A stretch of 64,000 bases of DNA from Lepidostoma basale (GCA_022606425.2 JAHDVF020000729.1:186001-250000), one strand, 5' to 3'; positions 10,306 through 21,810 are shown, numbered from the stretch's first letter. The notes: generated from the sequence alone by a model not told the origin. Numbers and translations are program-made.

Positions 10306-10344
10306 ATTACATCACAAAAACGGCGCTATAAAAGTTAGCATATT

Positions 10345-10650
10345 ATTATTATTATTAATGTTATGTGTGGTAGAACGATATACGACAGAATCTCAAATGC
10401 TGATATAAGAAAGGAATGTAGAGCGGAAGAAGGTAATATGAACAAAATTATGAAAGGTTCGCTGCGTTGGTTCGGACATATGGATCGCATGGATGGAGAA
10501 AGATAGTTAAGAAAATATACGTTTAGGATGTAAATGGAGTACGGAGTCGAGGCAGACCGAAGAAACACGGCATGACCAGATTAAGACCAGAGTGTATTAA
10601 AGTGTGGCGGTTCATTCTCTCTGCCCAGGATTGAAACTTTCTAACTAACT
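10345..10650 (+). mobile_element. LINE family E, 3' fragment
   Basis: It encodes a YDRISNADIRKECRAEEG-like stretch, then KIMKGSLRWFGHM, and ends near CTCTCTGCCC with a CTAACTAACTAAT-like tail. Several indels are present. It belongs to the ISNADI subfamily, as do 27315-27835 and 52146-52500. Confidence 0.7.
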
Positions 10651-10654
10651 AATA

Positions 10655-11165
10655 AATTGGATGATTTATAGAGCGCCATTTTTATGAATTAATCATTTCA
10701 AGGGCGCTGGAATAAGTTGTAAAATGTGGATTTTTGTTTTCAACGGGAATCTGCCACATTAAAGGTCCAAGTGGCATCCCAAGAACCAGTTAAGCTGATC
10801 ATTATTCAATAAGAGATCCAAATATTTTTCAAAATGGGATCCAGATTTTTTTATGAGAATAAATTATGAATTATTCTTTTTCTTGTCCTGTCACACCTCC
10901 GTGGTGCATAGGGCCTCAAGGAACCTTCTCCACCCGACTCTATCGCATGCCTGATGCCTAACATCATCCCAAGTGAGGCCTGTTGCCTTAACGTCGTCCT
11001 GCAGGGCTCTTCTCCAGGTGGCTCTAGGTCTGCCTCGCTTCCTCTTTTTCCCCATAGGGGACCAGTCTAATGCAGGATGGGTCCGTCTCAGGGTGTGACC
11101 GATCCACAGCCATTTGCATCTAACGGTTTGTTCTCTGATTGGCTTTTCGCCTGCCATGGTCCAGA
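10655..11165 (-). mobile_element. LINE family A with 3' flank
   Basis: The minus strand from 11157 encodes MAGEKPIREQTVRCKWLWIG, RKRGRPRATWRRALQDDVKA and RFLEALCTTEV with stop at 10891. The 10720-10865 stretch beyond the stop is shared with 39725-39965, so it probably belongs to the element's 3' untranslated region. It has no upstream RT. Confidence 0.8.
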
Positions 11166-11685
11166 GTAAGTTTCCACTGCTGCTTTAAGTAAGTATCCAC
11201 TGCATTCCTCTTGGACAAAGATGGACAACTTTTATAGGAATGAAGCAATGTCTAAGCATGATGGCTAGCAATCAGAAGAAGAAGACGACGATGAGACAGC
11301 ATCTACAGTACGCGCACGATTGCAAGCGTTGCAGACACTTTCCAATGACTTCGTAATCAAAATCTGTTGTTTTGCAACCCATCCGCCATGGACAACTGAA
11401 GGAAATCAAAAGTTAGTTACCCAGAGGTAAAAGTCGGTAAGACTAAAATTGAAAAGAGTTTTTTTTTAATGTGTTTTTCAAAATTATTTCGAAGAAAATA
11501 TTTGTTATACCAAATGCATTAACGTTAGCTGACCACATTCATGAAAAATTGGTTTAAATATTTACATTGTACTAATCACATTAGACGTTGTCCTGCTTGC
11601 TCGCCTGCTATTGGTTGGTTCAGCAGACGTTTTTTCGATATTCGTATTTTCGATAAACTGTGAACTAAATTATATTCTCCAACAA
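11166..11685. other. No recognisable feature
   Basis: Mostly single-copy-looking AT-rich DNA; an AGAAGAAGAAGACGACG run at about 11273 may be a LINE tail. No coding signal was seen. Confidence 0.45.
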
Positions 11686-11689
11686 AGAA

Positions 11690-12150
11690 TGATTAAATGT
11701 TACATATGGTATGTTCTACTATATGGCTGCGAAACCTGGACTCTAAAAGTGAATGTAATGAACCGGCTGGAAGCGTTCGAGATGTGGATATACCGCAGAA
11801 TGCTCCGTATACCGTGGACCGATCGGGTCAGTAATGCAGACGTACTACAGAGAGCCAGAGCCAATAGAGAGATGTTGTCAAGTGTGAAAAGTAGAAAGGT
11901 CTCATATTTGGGTCATGTGCTAAGGGGAGAAAAATACCACCTCGTTCGACTGATATTAATGGGTAAAGTGGAGGGACGTCGGGGAGTTGGTAGAAGGCAG
12001 CTGTCCTGGCTGCGGAACATCAAAGAATGGACAGGAATAACAAAAGTTCAGAACCTGTTCCAAGTGGCGCAGGATAGAGATGCCTTTGCTGCAGTGATCG
12101 CCAATGTTAGGGGGATCTGACACGTCACCGAAAGAAGAAGAAATGATATT
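11690..12150 (+). mobile_element. LINE family B, longest copy
   Basis: One open frame encodes LLYGCETWTLKVNVMNRLEA, then FEMWIYRRMLRIPWTDRVSN, VLRGEKYHLVRLILMGKVEG and LFQVAQDRDAFAAVIANVRG. This is the connection/C-terminal part of an RTE-like LINE, here 140 codons without a break, so it is a relatively young copy. The RT and endonuclease are missing. Confidence 0.8.
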
Positions 12151-12247
12151 TGACATTTAATTTTAAATAATTTATATTTTTAATTGAAATCTCTTGGTAG
12201 AAACTCATTTTAAATAACTAAAACAAACAAAAATTGCTACACAATTT

Positions 12248-12369
12248 CTTTATTATTATATATTTAGTGTGCTTCCACTTGTGTTTATCGTCGACCGGTT
12301 TCGTAGCTTGCTGCCATCTTCTGGTACGATAAACACAAGTGGAAGCACACTAAATATATAATAATAAAG
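12248..12369 (-). repeat. Perfect 44-bp hairpin with hammerhead-like loop
   Basis: Arms 12248-12291 and 12326-12369 are exact inverse complements. The 34-nt loop read on the minus strand contains CAGAAGA, GCAGC/GCTAC, CGAAAC, then CGGTC, the order of a hammerhead core enclosed by a long stem I. The U4 position is A, which would be expected to weaken or abolish cleavage. A half copy is at 21885-21960. Confidence 0.55.
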
Positions 12370-12760
12370 ACATTTTGAATCCATTTTTTTTTGTTTTCAT
12401 TATTTATTGAATTTTAAATCTACGCTACGCTACAACGCAAGTGTAGTGCCATCTATATTAATCAAACATAACTATGAAACTATGCAAAAAAATTATATCA
12501 AAAAAATATTTGTTATTATTTGCAAAAAAAGTATTAGCGCATTTTGCCTTTGGTGTATGGAACTATTTTATTGGTAGATATTTACATAATGCGATGTTTG
12601 AATTGACATCAAAAGCAATATAATACTATGTAACTGTAAAATGATTCTTAGAAAATGTGTGTTAATAATAATAATAACAATTGCATCATCTGCAAAACGC
12701 CATTTTGTGAATTAATAATCTCGCTGTAGAAATTAAATTAAATTAATTTCAATCAAAAAC
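12370..12760. other. No recognisable feature
   Basis: AT-rich DNA, no ORF; probably more decayed repeat. Confidence 0.4.
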
Positions 12761-12764
12761 GTCC

Positions 12765-12890
12765 GTTTTCTAGAATTTTTATTATATTTTATGGGTATGA
12801 CATGTTTCGCCTGTCTTAGGCATTATGAAATGCATCAAGCGAAATATGTCATTCACATAAAATAAAACTTCTAGAAAACAGACGTTTTTA
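12765..12890. repeat. Imperfect hairpin with GACATGTTTCG arms
   Basis: GGTATGACATGTTTCGCCTG on the left and AAGCGAAATATGTCATTCAC on the right form arms around CATTATGAAATGCATC. The same arms occur at 21660-21780. On the minus strand the left arm reads CGAAACATGTC, as in the hammerhead-like repeats. It leads straight into the satellite. Confidence 0.6.
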
Positions 12891-14885
12891 TTCTAATTGA
12901 TTGTTTAATATGAAGTTTTACACCAATGTTCAAGAAACAATAAATCCATACAATGTAATAAAACTGTTATAAAACAGACGTTTTCATTCGTAGTAATTGT
13001 TTAATATTGAGTTTTACATCAATGTTCAAAAAATTATAAATCCATAAAATGTAATAAAAATTCTATAAAACTGATGTTTTCATTCGTAATAATTGTTTAA
13101 TGTGAAGTTTTACATTAATGTTCAAGAAACAATAAATCCATAAAATGTTACAAAACTTCTAGAAAACACACTATATCATTCGTAGTAATTGTTTAATATT
13201 TTTATAAAACAGATGTTTTCATTTGTATTAATTGTTTAATATGGAGTTATCCATCAATGTTCAAGAAACAATAAATCCATAAAATATAATAAAAATTCTA
13301 TAAAACCGATGTTTTTATTCGTATTGATTGTTAAATATGAAGTTTTACATCAATGTTCAAGACGCAATAAATCCATAAAATGTAATAACATTTTTATAAA
13401 ACAGATGTTTTCATTTGTATTAATTGTTTAATATGGAGTTATCCATCAATGTTCAAGAAACAATAAATCCATAAAATATAATAAAAATTCTATAAAACCG
13501 ATGTTTTTATTCGTATTGATTGTTAAATATGAAGTTTTACATCAATGTTCAAGACGCAATAAATCCATAAAATGTAATAACATTTTTATAAAACAGATGT
13601 TTTCATTTGTATTAATTGTTTAATATGGAGTTATCCATCAATGTTCAAGAAACAATAAATCCATAAAATATAATAAAAATTCTATAAAACCGATGTTTTT
13701 ATTCGTATTGATTGTTAAATATGAAGTTTTACATCAATGTTCAAGACGCAATAAATCCATAAAATGTAATAACATTTTTATAAAACAGATGTTTTCATTT
13801 GTATTAATTGTTTAATATGGAGTTATCCATCAATGTTCAAGAAACAATAAATCCATAAAATATAATAAAAATTCTATAAAACCGATGTTTTTATTCGTAT
13901 TGATTGTTAAATATGAAGTTTTACATCAATGTTCAAGACGCAATAAATCCATAAAATGTAATAACATTTTTATAAAACAGATGTTTTCATTTGTATTAAT
14001 TGTTTAATATGGAGTTATCCATCAATGTTCAAGAAACAATAAATCCATAAAATGTAATAACATTTTTATAAAACAGATGTTTTCATTTGTATTAATTGTT
14101 TAATATGGAGTTATCCATCAATGTTCAAGAAACAATAAATCCATAAAATATAATAAAAATTCTATAAAACCGATGTTTTTATTCGTATTGATTGTTAAAT
14201 ATGAAGTTTTACATCAATGTTCAAGACGCAATAAATCCATAAAATGTAATAACATTTTTATAAAACAGATGTTTTCATTTGTATTAATTGTTTAATATGG
14301 AGTTATCCATCAATGTTCAAGAAACAATAAATCCATAAAATGTAATAACATTTCTATAAAACAGATGTTTTTATTTGTATTAATTGTTTAATATGGAGTT
14401 TTCCATCAATGTTCAAGAAACAATAAATCCATAAAATGTAATAAAAATTCTATAAAACAGACGTTTTCATTCGTATTGATTGTTTAATATTAATTTTACA
14501 TCAATGTTCAAGACGCAATAAATCCATAAAATGTAATAAAAATTCTTTAAAACAGATGTTTTCATTCGTATTGATTGTTTAATATGGAGTTTTACATCAA
14601 TGTTCAAGAAACTCAATTCCATAAAATGTAATAAAAATTTATAAAACAGATGTTTTCATTCGTATTGATTGTTTAATATGAAGTTTAACATCAATGTTCA
14701 AGAAACAATAAATCCAAAATGTGTAATAAAAATTCTATACAACAGACGTTTTCATTCGTGTTAATTGTTTAATATGGTGTTTTACATCAATGTTCAAGAA
14801 ACAAAAGTTCTAAAAAATGTAAAGAAACTTCTAGAAAACAGGCGTTTTCATTCGTACTTATTAATTATTTAATACGGAGTTTGGG
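12891..14885. repeat. AT-rich satellite, 96-bp monomers with 192-bp dimers
   Basis: A monomer of about 96 bp (TTTAATATGGAGTT, ATCAATGTTCAAGAAACAAT, AATCCATAAAATGTAATAA, AACAGATGTTTTCAT) is repeated about twenty times. Between 13201 and 13970 an A-B dimer recurs at exactly 192 bp (starts 13201, 13393, 13585, 13777, 13969); A carries ACAGATG and GAAACAA, B carries ACCGATG and GACGCAA. Edge monomers are more diverged. Single related monomers are at 20690, 21600 and 26460. Confidence 0.9.
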
Positions 14886-15440
14886 AAACAATAAATTGGG
14901 TTTAATTAAAAGTAAACAGCCTAACGTAAAGTGCGCCTATTTATGTTTGAAATAATACATGGTCATATTGAATCTAAAAAGGGGCTTTTAATATTAAAAA
15001 AACGTTTGATTAAAACATATTAAATACAGGAAATTCGTAGCTTATTAAGAGTTAGATTTAAACTGTAACAATTACGTAAAAATTTAAGACATAACGCTTA
15101 CTTGTTATATTTTTTGTGGCGATGATAACATCTCTGCTAGTTCTTGCAAATAACTGAATTCAAAATATGGCCTTGCAAGAAATTGGCAACTTGCCACCAT
15201 ATAAGCAGACACAATTCGTTTCCGATACAATGAATTGGTCTGTCGCTGCCAACAGTTCGTCCATCGCAAATCAGCGACATCTCCATTTATATAAAATATG
15301 TTCATCTCTATCTAAGATGTAGGTTTCTGTGCTACTGAACAAGCATATCGGAGGTCAACGGAATACCAAAACTTGTAGTTCGATATGACAAGTGTCTTAA
15401 TATTGGTGGTAAATATGGTATTGGTGGTAATGAAGCCTGT
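14886..15440. other. Unassigned DNA with one short minus-strand ORF
   Basis: The minus strand 15302-15108 is open for about 65 codons (MNIFYINGDVADLRWTNCWQ ... FSYLQELAEML). I do not recognise it, and no splice context or second copy is seen. It may be chance or old transposon coding DNA. Confidence 0.3.
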
Positions 15441-15900
15441 GTTCTGGCAGTTGGTACTTATAATTATTATTATTTTGTTGAAAATCTCCTTACATCATTA
15501 CAGCGGAAGCCAAGTCGATGTAAAGGGTGAAAAAAAGAATATCAAAGGAATTATAAATAGAACCTTATGCATAGAAAAAGCCATTTATTTGCTTGCTGCC
15601 TTTATCATAAGGGTATTTACGAATTCGCCATAATTGCATCCAAAGAGGTTTATCTCTTTTGCAACCTCATTTAAGAGATGAATCGCTTTCAATACAGGAG
15701 AACTTCGAAGGGCCTCTGTGCGGCAATTTGGGGCATAAAATAATATATGCCCCCTTGCTCTGCTATAACTATGGGGAACGTACAGATTTAGCTCTCTCAG
15801 TATTCCTGGATTGAAAAAACGGACGAGCTTCAAGAGTGTTGAAACCCAACACTCCTGAGAGAAACAGTGGTCTTGAAACTATAATATTGTCCAAACAAAG
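15441..15900 (-). mobile_element. LINE family K, 3' end
   Basis: The minus strand encodes LNLYVPHSYSRARGHILFYA and IHLLNEVAKEINLFGCNYGE, a C-terminus organised like family F. After the stop the 3' end contains TTTACATCGACTTGGCTTCC, TGTAATGATGTAAGG and an AATAATAATAAT tail. That 3' end is shared with SINE1. A second copy is at 41043-41250. From 15901 to 16084 there is an AGCGCC...GGGCGC repeat also seen at 10300, 10660 and 50560. Confidence 0.7.
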
Positions 15901-16084
15901 TGCCGAGAAACTACGAGTGACCCATAGAGTCATAATAATGTGCTAACTTTTAAAGCGCCGCTTTTGTGATGTAATCACCTCAAGGGCGCATTAAGACGTG
16001 TTTAAAATCTAAAAATCTAAATGTGACCGCTGCATCCGATTTTCGCATTCGGTTAAAAAGTATAGTAGAACAAAGTATAAATGT

Positions 16085-16858
16085 TTAAATTGGGTCTGAA
16101 ATATGAAAAAGATGGGTTTTCAGTTTAGATCTGAAATCTGTCGGATCATTTATGCATCTGAGGTGTGAAGGGAGATTGTTCCAAGCTGATGGACCGGCTA
16201 CCGCGATTGCTTGATCCCCGAAATTTGTACTGGGGCAACGCTTCGGTTCAACTAATCTTCCTATTGCCGAGGAGTTCGCCGAGCGAAGTGTAGATTTCCT
16301 TGTATTTAGGCTGTCCGTTATACAGAGTTCGGATGTATAACTTGGTGCCATTCCATGTAGCGCTTTGAAGACTGTCCAGCAGAGTTTATACTGGATTCTT
16401 TCTGGACTCTTAAGCCAGTGAAGTTCTTTGAGATGTTGTGTTATATGGGACTTTTTTGGAATGCCTTTAATGAGTCTTGCTGCTGCATTGAACGCAGATT
16501 GAAGTTTGTTTATTTGTTGTTTTGGAATGTTTGCATAAATTCCATTACAATAATCAAGTCGTGACACAATGGAGGAATTTACAAGAGTTTTGAAAGTGTC
16601 ATGGGGAATACTCCTTTTGACGGATTTTAATCGTCTAAGATGGAAGAGACTAGCGCTGACCGTGTTATTAATTTGGGATTTTAGAGACAGATTTGCGTCA
16701 AGATAAACACCAAGAAGTTTTGTGGAGTTTTTGGAAACGATATCATTGTCAGCTGTTGACATTGAGGAATGATCGATAAGATGTTGACGCTTTGCGGAAG
16801 AAGTCCAGAGAATTTCCGTTTTGGATAGATTTAGTTTAAGTTTGTTTGATGCCAAATA
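16085..16858 (-). mobile_element. CR1/L2-like LINE reverse transcriptase C-terminal half
   Basis: A 256-codon open frame starts within the RT thumb (KLKLNLSKTEILWTSS, STKLLGVYLDANLSLKSQIN) and continues through VSRLDYCNGIYANIPKQQIN, the ITQHLKELHWLKSPERIQYK block, FGDQAIAVAGPSAWNNLPSH and FRSKLKTHLFHISDPI. These are landmarks of CR1/L2-clade LINEs. The catalytic YADD part is truncated. The intact frame suggests a fairly recent insertion. Confidence 0.9.
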
Positions 16859-17280
16859 AAATTGTTACAAAATGTTTACGTGGTTTTTTTATATATCAAA
16901 ACTGTGCTTACTTAGAAAACACACCTCGTATACCGTTTTATTATCTCTGATAGAATAGGTTCATTTGAATTGGTCGATATTTAGAAACATTTGAGGCGTG
17001 ACGCGATTGGAAAACAAAACACAAATGCGTGTGAAGAGAAATTCCACGTGAGATGGATCATGTTTACAAATACGCGGTGTTTAGAAACGAACTGATTCTT
17101 TCTAAAGTGAAAATCTGCATGGAATGGACAGATGGATAAAGTATACCAGGGAGACCTTCAAACCTATGGAGAGTTAGCTGGAGTTCAGTATGTGATACTG
17201 AGAATCTTGTAATAACAGACTCTTCAGTCTACATCAATTGAAGATGATGAAAATTATATTTATTTATTTATTTATACATA
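16859..17280. other. No recognisable gene
   Basis: AT-rich DNA ending in a TTTATTTATTTATTTATA run at about 17257, which may be a target or tail for the following LINE. Confidence 0.4.
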
Positions 17281-17795
17281 TACAAGCTAAGATGGCAGTG
17301 TACAATGGTGTTCTTGTGCCGACCCTTATGTATGGAAGTGAAGCATGGAACTAGCAAAAGAAGGATGAAAGTAGAATAAATGCAGTAGAAATGAGATCTC
17401 TAAGACGAATGTGTGGCAAATCTGTATATGATAGAGTGACAAATGCAAGTATAAGAAGTGAATGTGGTGCGAATGAAAGTGTTATGAACAAAATAAGGAA
17501 AGGGTCATTAAGATGGTTTGGACACATGGAAAGAATGAGTGAAGACAGAATGGTAAAGAAGGTATATGTAAACGGCGTGAACGGAGCTAGAAATAGAGGA
17601 AGGCCGAGGAAAACGTGGCACGGTCAAATCAATCAAATATTGAATGTCGGTCACGTGAGGAGTCGGAAAAATCGACGTGCGTGCATGACAAGATGTATGA
17701 ATGTAGAGGAAGCGAGAGACTCCGAAGCGAGAGATTCTTTCTGCCTACCCCTCCGGGGAGCCGGCGTGATGGTATGTTAGTTAGTTTTTAAATAT
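17281..17795 (+). mobile_element. LINE family E, 3' fragment
   Basis: It encodes RRMCGKSVYDRVTNASIRSE, ANESVMNKIRKGSLRWFGHM and NVGHVRSRKNRRACMTRCMN and ends CCTACCCCTCCGGGGAGCCG...GTTAGTTAGTT. It is nearly identical to 785-1536 (VTNASI subfamily). An in-frame TAG interrupts the upstream part at about 17350. Confidence 0.85.
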
Positions 17796-18360
17796 AGTTT
17801 CGTAATTCCCTTGCAGTTTGAAACAAGTCACGACAATAATATTAATATTATTATGTACAGGCTTCATAGCTGCTGTATCGAGGGTAGAAATAGTCATGAT
17901 GCTGTCCAACTTCCGATAGAAGACGATCAAGATCAGTAAGAAGAAGACAATAAACATTGGTTTGTCGTTAATTACTCATTAATGCACTCAAATGAAGCTG
18001 ATTGTATCTAACAGTTATCTCGCTAATTGTATGACGTACGCATGCACTTTGACCGGAATACAGTAACCAAATTTAAAAAAAATCAATTGTTGATCTTTTG
18101 ACGTCATCACTTCAAGTTCAATGTATTTTTTAGCACATTAATATTAACTATGATTTAATCAATAATCACATAATAACATAAAAGAATAAAAAAACAGATT
18201 TAACAGATACCAATCTGATGTTTTCTGTTCTCTCAAGAGATGTCATGATAACATTATATATTGACGAATAATGTTCGATTTAAAAAATATAAATATTACA
18301 GATTAATCCAAATATTTTATTATTGTACAAAGGTTTAAACTCATTAAGACAGCTCACTAT
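17796..18360. other. No recognisable feature
   Basis: AT-rich non-coding DNA without a repeat I can match. Confidence 0.4.
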
Positions 18361-18800
18361 TGAAAAAAATATTAACGCGCCCTTTTAGAGAGAAAAAAAA
18401 CTCATCGCCCCCTTTCGACAGAAATATGTCATTGAGAAGTAAAAAATCGGCCTTGTTTTATATTAAAATATTCATAGCTCCCATTTAAAAACACACTTTA
18501 GAATGAAAAAAAAAATTCACCGCCCCCTTATCGAAAAAAATAAATAATCACCGCCCCCTTATCGAAAGAAAAAAATTATCACCGCCCCCGTTTATAAAAT
18601 GCACACGACAAGATAAAATATACATCGCCCCTTTTTCCAAACAAAATAATGGCAACGGACCATTTAATAAAAATAACAAACCGTCCCTTTAACACCATTT
18701 CTTTTCGAAAGAAAAAAAATACACATCGCCCCATTTAATAGTGATAATAATATTTACCGCCCCCTTTTCGAAATCAAAACATTCACTATACCCTTTCTAA
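18361..18800. repeat. Degenerate array of GC boxes in AT-rich DNA
   Basis: CACCGCCCCCTTATCGAAA-like boxes alternate with A-rich spacers about a dozen times at roughly 25-45 bp spacing. The C-rich box is conserved while the spacer drifts. Confidence 0.7.
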
Positions 18801-18814
18801 AGGAAAGAAAACGG

Positions 18815-18945
18815 TATATTATTCTTAGTGATCTCATTTCTACTGCATTTATCCTACTTTCGTCCTTCTTCTGCCAGCTTCCAGCTTCACTTTCATACAT
18901 AAGGGTCGGCAATAGAACCCCGTTGTGCAGTGCCATATTTTTTTC
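18815..18945 (-). mobile_element. LINE family E, internal fragment
   Basis: The minus strand encodes ALHNGVLLPTLMYESEAGSW then KKDESRINAVEMRSL. Only this block survives. 18946-19200 is unassigned; a CCGGGGTCGGGTTAACCGGG motif at about 19217 resembles the 4510 repeat. Confidence 0.75.
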
Positions 18946-19290
18946 AGTTTTTTAAATATCGATTTACGCTTCTGTTTCCTTGTTTTAAAGCTTGTGACGT
19001 ATTGAAATAACAAATTAAACATGTTTGTGACTCTGTGTCTGGTAAATAAACACAAAAGTGCGTATTTACTTTTAACCTTGATATGAAATCAAGTCAAATA
19101 TTTTGCAAAACACATTTCCCAGAAAGAACAACACTTTATTTTTCTAATATTATGTCACCCACAACCTCGCAACGATTTCCTACGAAATAAAAGAGGATAA
19201 TTGATCAAGTACGAACAGTACACACCCGATTTTCCGGGGTCGGGTTAACCGGGAGGTGAATTATCCGGGAACCTTGAGACATTGAAAATA

Positions 19291-19735
19291 CCCAAAACAT
19301 ATAACCTGGTTATAGAAAATCAACCCATAGAACAAACAGGTCAGGATCTTCAAGTATCTAGGCATAGACCTGGTGGAGGGAGCTGCTCTGCGGGAATAAA
19401 TACAAGCACACGTAAACAAGGCAGCTGTAATCTCCGAGGCTCTAAAATCAAAGACATGGCCATTAAGAGTAAAATGAGAATCTATAAAGCATGCTTAAGA
19501 CGGCGTCGAAGCAAGGGCAGACACAGTATTGACTTCTGAGATGAAGACACTGAGGACGATAGCAGGCAAGACACTGATGGATCGCGTGAGGAACACCAGA
19601 ATAAGAGAAATATGTGAGGTTGAGGATATTATAAGATGCCTCAGACAGCGAAAAGGGACTGGTACGGTCATGTTGATAGAATGGACACCACCAGACTACC
19701 CTTTATTGCATTGCATAATCAACCTCATGATATTT
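19291..19735 (+). mobile_element. LINE family D', C-terminal region
   Basis: It encodes KIKDMAIKSKMRIYKACLRR, TSEMKTLRTIAGKTLMDRVR and NTRIREICEVEDIIRCLRQR. It parallels the minus-strand copy at 29326-29815 and family D. Frameshifted. Confidence 0.75.
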
Positions 19736-20170
19736 TTTGTGAATGTATACTTATACTTGTACACGAATCCTGGATATCTCCAGGCGGCTTCTATACAATG
19801 CGCTAATGGCGATAGCCTTCACATTGTGTTAATAAAGTAGTTTGCTAAATGCTAAAAATTAATCTCCATAGATGGCGTGTGTGGGGATAATATAGATTAA
19901 TCTTAAAAAGATTAACATATGTAATCAAATCTACATAGATGGCGTATTGAAACTGACATGTGAAGATAAGTATAGATTTGTAGCATATATACAACCTCCA
20001 AAAATTTGTCTTACATGGTCATAAAGAAAATAGGTGGAATGGGGAATGTTGTGATTACATAAAGCGTGCGCTTAACCCAACCAATGACAGGTCATAAGTC
20101 CTGTAAACACCTTGATCAACCATATTCAGTTTCCAGTTTGCATCTTCGTCTCTATTGAGATACAATTAAA
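19736..20170. repeat. Family J repeat, long copy
   Basis: It runs from TGTGAATGTATACTTATACT through GGCGATAGCCTTCACATTGT and GGAATGGGGAATGTTGTGAT to CTATTGAGATACAATTAAAC. Order and orientation match 7600-7900, so this is probably close to one full unit of about 430 bp. Confidence 0.65.
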
Positions 20171-20245
20171 CCTCATGATATTAGAATTTAGTTTTATAAT
20201 CTTCAAAGTGAGCAGAAAATAGTTCATTATCATGAAGAATGAATC

Positions 20246-20320
20246 TGGTCGTGTCCAGGCTTGAACCCAAGTCCCTGGATCAGGAGCCAAGCGTTCTTTC
20301 CCCTAGACCACCACCCGTTT
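20246..20320 (-). mobile_element. tRNA-like sequence (SINE head or pseudo-tRNA)
   Basis: On the minus strand GGTGGTCTAGGGGAAAG resembles an A box and GGGTTCAAGCCTGGA a B box, with a CTTGG/CCAGG stem between them. The acceptor and T stems do not pair well, so a functional tRNA is unlikely. Confidence 0.45.
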
Positions 20321-20329
20321 AAATCTTAA

Positions 20330-21130
20330 CGATCCTTTCACTATTTTTTTCATAGCACATTCTCTTCTTACATTTTCATTCGACACTCTATCATACACAG
20401 TTTTCATACATACTTCCTAAATATAAAAATTCACCCACTTGTTCCATATACTCACCATTCACGCTAATATTGCAAATGAATGTTGCATTTTGTACAATCT
20501 GACTACATTTCGCTATGAATCTGTGTGACAATCCACTCGTCATCGAATATTATATTAACGTATTGATTCGAACACACGGGTTTAACATCACAAGTCGAGC
20601 GTTTTGCCTGCTAGATCGCTAAGATTATATTTATGACAGCAGTTTTATCGCTCTTTCGTTGCATATGAACTGTTTATTGATTCTAATACAAGATGTTAAA
20701 CTCCATATCAAATATTTAATATTATTGATAACGTCCGTTTTATAGAAGTTTTATTATAAGTATTTTATAGAGTTGAGATATATAGCTTTTAACTTACTAA
20801 CCATCTCGCCGTTTCCTCGAAGAGGTAGACAGAGAGGATGGACAGCCATACTGCTCTATCCTGATGTAACTCTCCATCTTTCTTTATATTTATAGATCGT
20901 AATATGCACGCGCGTCGATTTTTTTTTAAAATCACAATTAATATTATTTGGAATTTCGGTAAGGTGAAACTTTTATATGGAAGCGAAGCATGGAGCTGGC
21001 AAAAGAAGGATGATGGTAGAAAAAATGTTCATGAATCATCACAATTAAAACCATAAATCTTATATTACATATCACATTTAATATCCGAAAATCTTTATCA
21101 TCACCATAAATAGCCTTAAACCATTTATAT
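20330..21130. repeat. Mosaic of LINE E scraps and satellite-like DNA
   Basis: Minus-strand E scraps occur at about 20330-20480 and 20790-20930 (3' end), and a plus-strand scrap (GAAGCATGGAGCTGGCAAAA) at 20980. A satellite-type monomer (TTAAACTCCATATCAAATAT) lies at about 20696. TCACAATTAAAACC-like phrases recur from 20930 to 21120 and again at 22160-22310. Confidence 0.55.
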
Positions 21131-21540
21131 CACAAAAAAATTAACTAACTAACCATCACGCCGTCTCCCCGAAGGGGTAGGCAGAAAGAATGGACTGCCA
21201 CACTTTTCTTTCCTGGCATATTTCTCTCGCTTCCTCTACATTCATACATCGTGTCATGCACGCGCGTCGATTTCTCTGACTCCTCACGTGACCGACATTT
21301 AATATTTGATTGATTTGATCGTGCCACGTTTTCCTCGGCCTTCCTCAATTTCTAGCTCCGTTCACACCTTCTTCACCATTCTGTCTTCACTCATTCTTTC
21401 CATGTGTCCAAACCATCTTAATGACACTTTCATTATTTTGTTCATAACACTTTTATTCGCACCGCATTCACTTCTTATTCTTGCGTTTGATACTCTTTTA
21501 TATACAGATTTGCCACACATTCGTCGTAGAGACTTAACAT
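21131..21540 (-). mobile_element. LINE family E, 3' fragment
   Basis: The minus strand encodes SLRRMCGKSVYKRVSNARIR, ECGANKSVMNKIMKVSLRWF and a C-terminus with the CCTACCCCTTCGGGGAGACG end at 21165 and an AACTAACTAACC tail. Confidence 0.85.
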
Positions 21541-21619
21541 TATAAATTGTTAAATTAAAAAACTTTGTTTTATGCATCACAATTGTATTTATTGTTTCTT
21601 GAACAATGATGTAAAACTC

Positions 21620-21810
21620 CATATTAAATAATCAATATGAATGAAAACGTCAGTTTTCTAGAATATTTATTATATTTTATGGGAATGACATGTTTCGCCC
21701 TTCTAAGGCAATATCAAATGTGATACATGTGTTTGACAATGCCTTAGAAGGGCGAAACATGTCATTCCTATAAAATATAATAAGACATTTAGAAAACTGA
21801 CGTTTTCATT
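21620..21810. repeat. Hairpin with GACATGTTTCGCCC arms
   Basis: Left arm ATGGGAATGACATGTTTCGC and right arm GGCGAAACATGTCATTCCTA extend outward through matching TATTTTAT/ATAAAATA. The spacer is TGATACATGTGTTTGAC-like. It is the same family as 12765-12890 and is flanked by satellite-type sequence (AAAACGTCAGTTTTCTAG). Confidence 0.65.

Noticed and set aside
12891..14885. CRISPR or phage-like direct repeats
   Set aside because: Monomers abut without unique spacers; it is an AT-rich satellite.
15105..15305. Host exon on the minus strand
   Set aside because: No good acceptor/donor pair, no family match and surrounded by satellite and LINE DNA; kept only as an unassigned ORF.
18361..18800. CRISPR-like array
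   Set aside because: Spacing is irregular, boxes are degenerate, no cas genes are present and the DNA is eukaryotic.
20246..20320. Functional tRNA gene
   Set aside because: A- and B-box-like motifs exist but acceptor and T stems do not pair.
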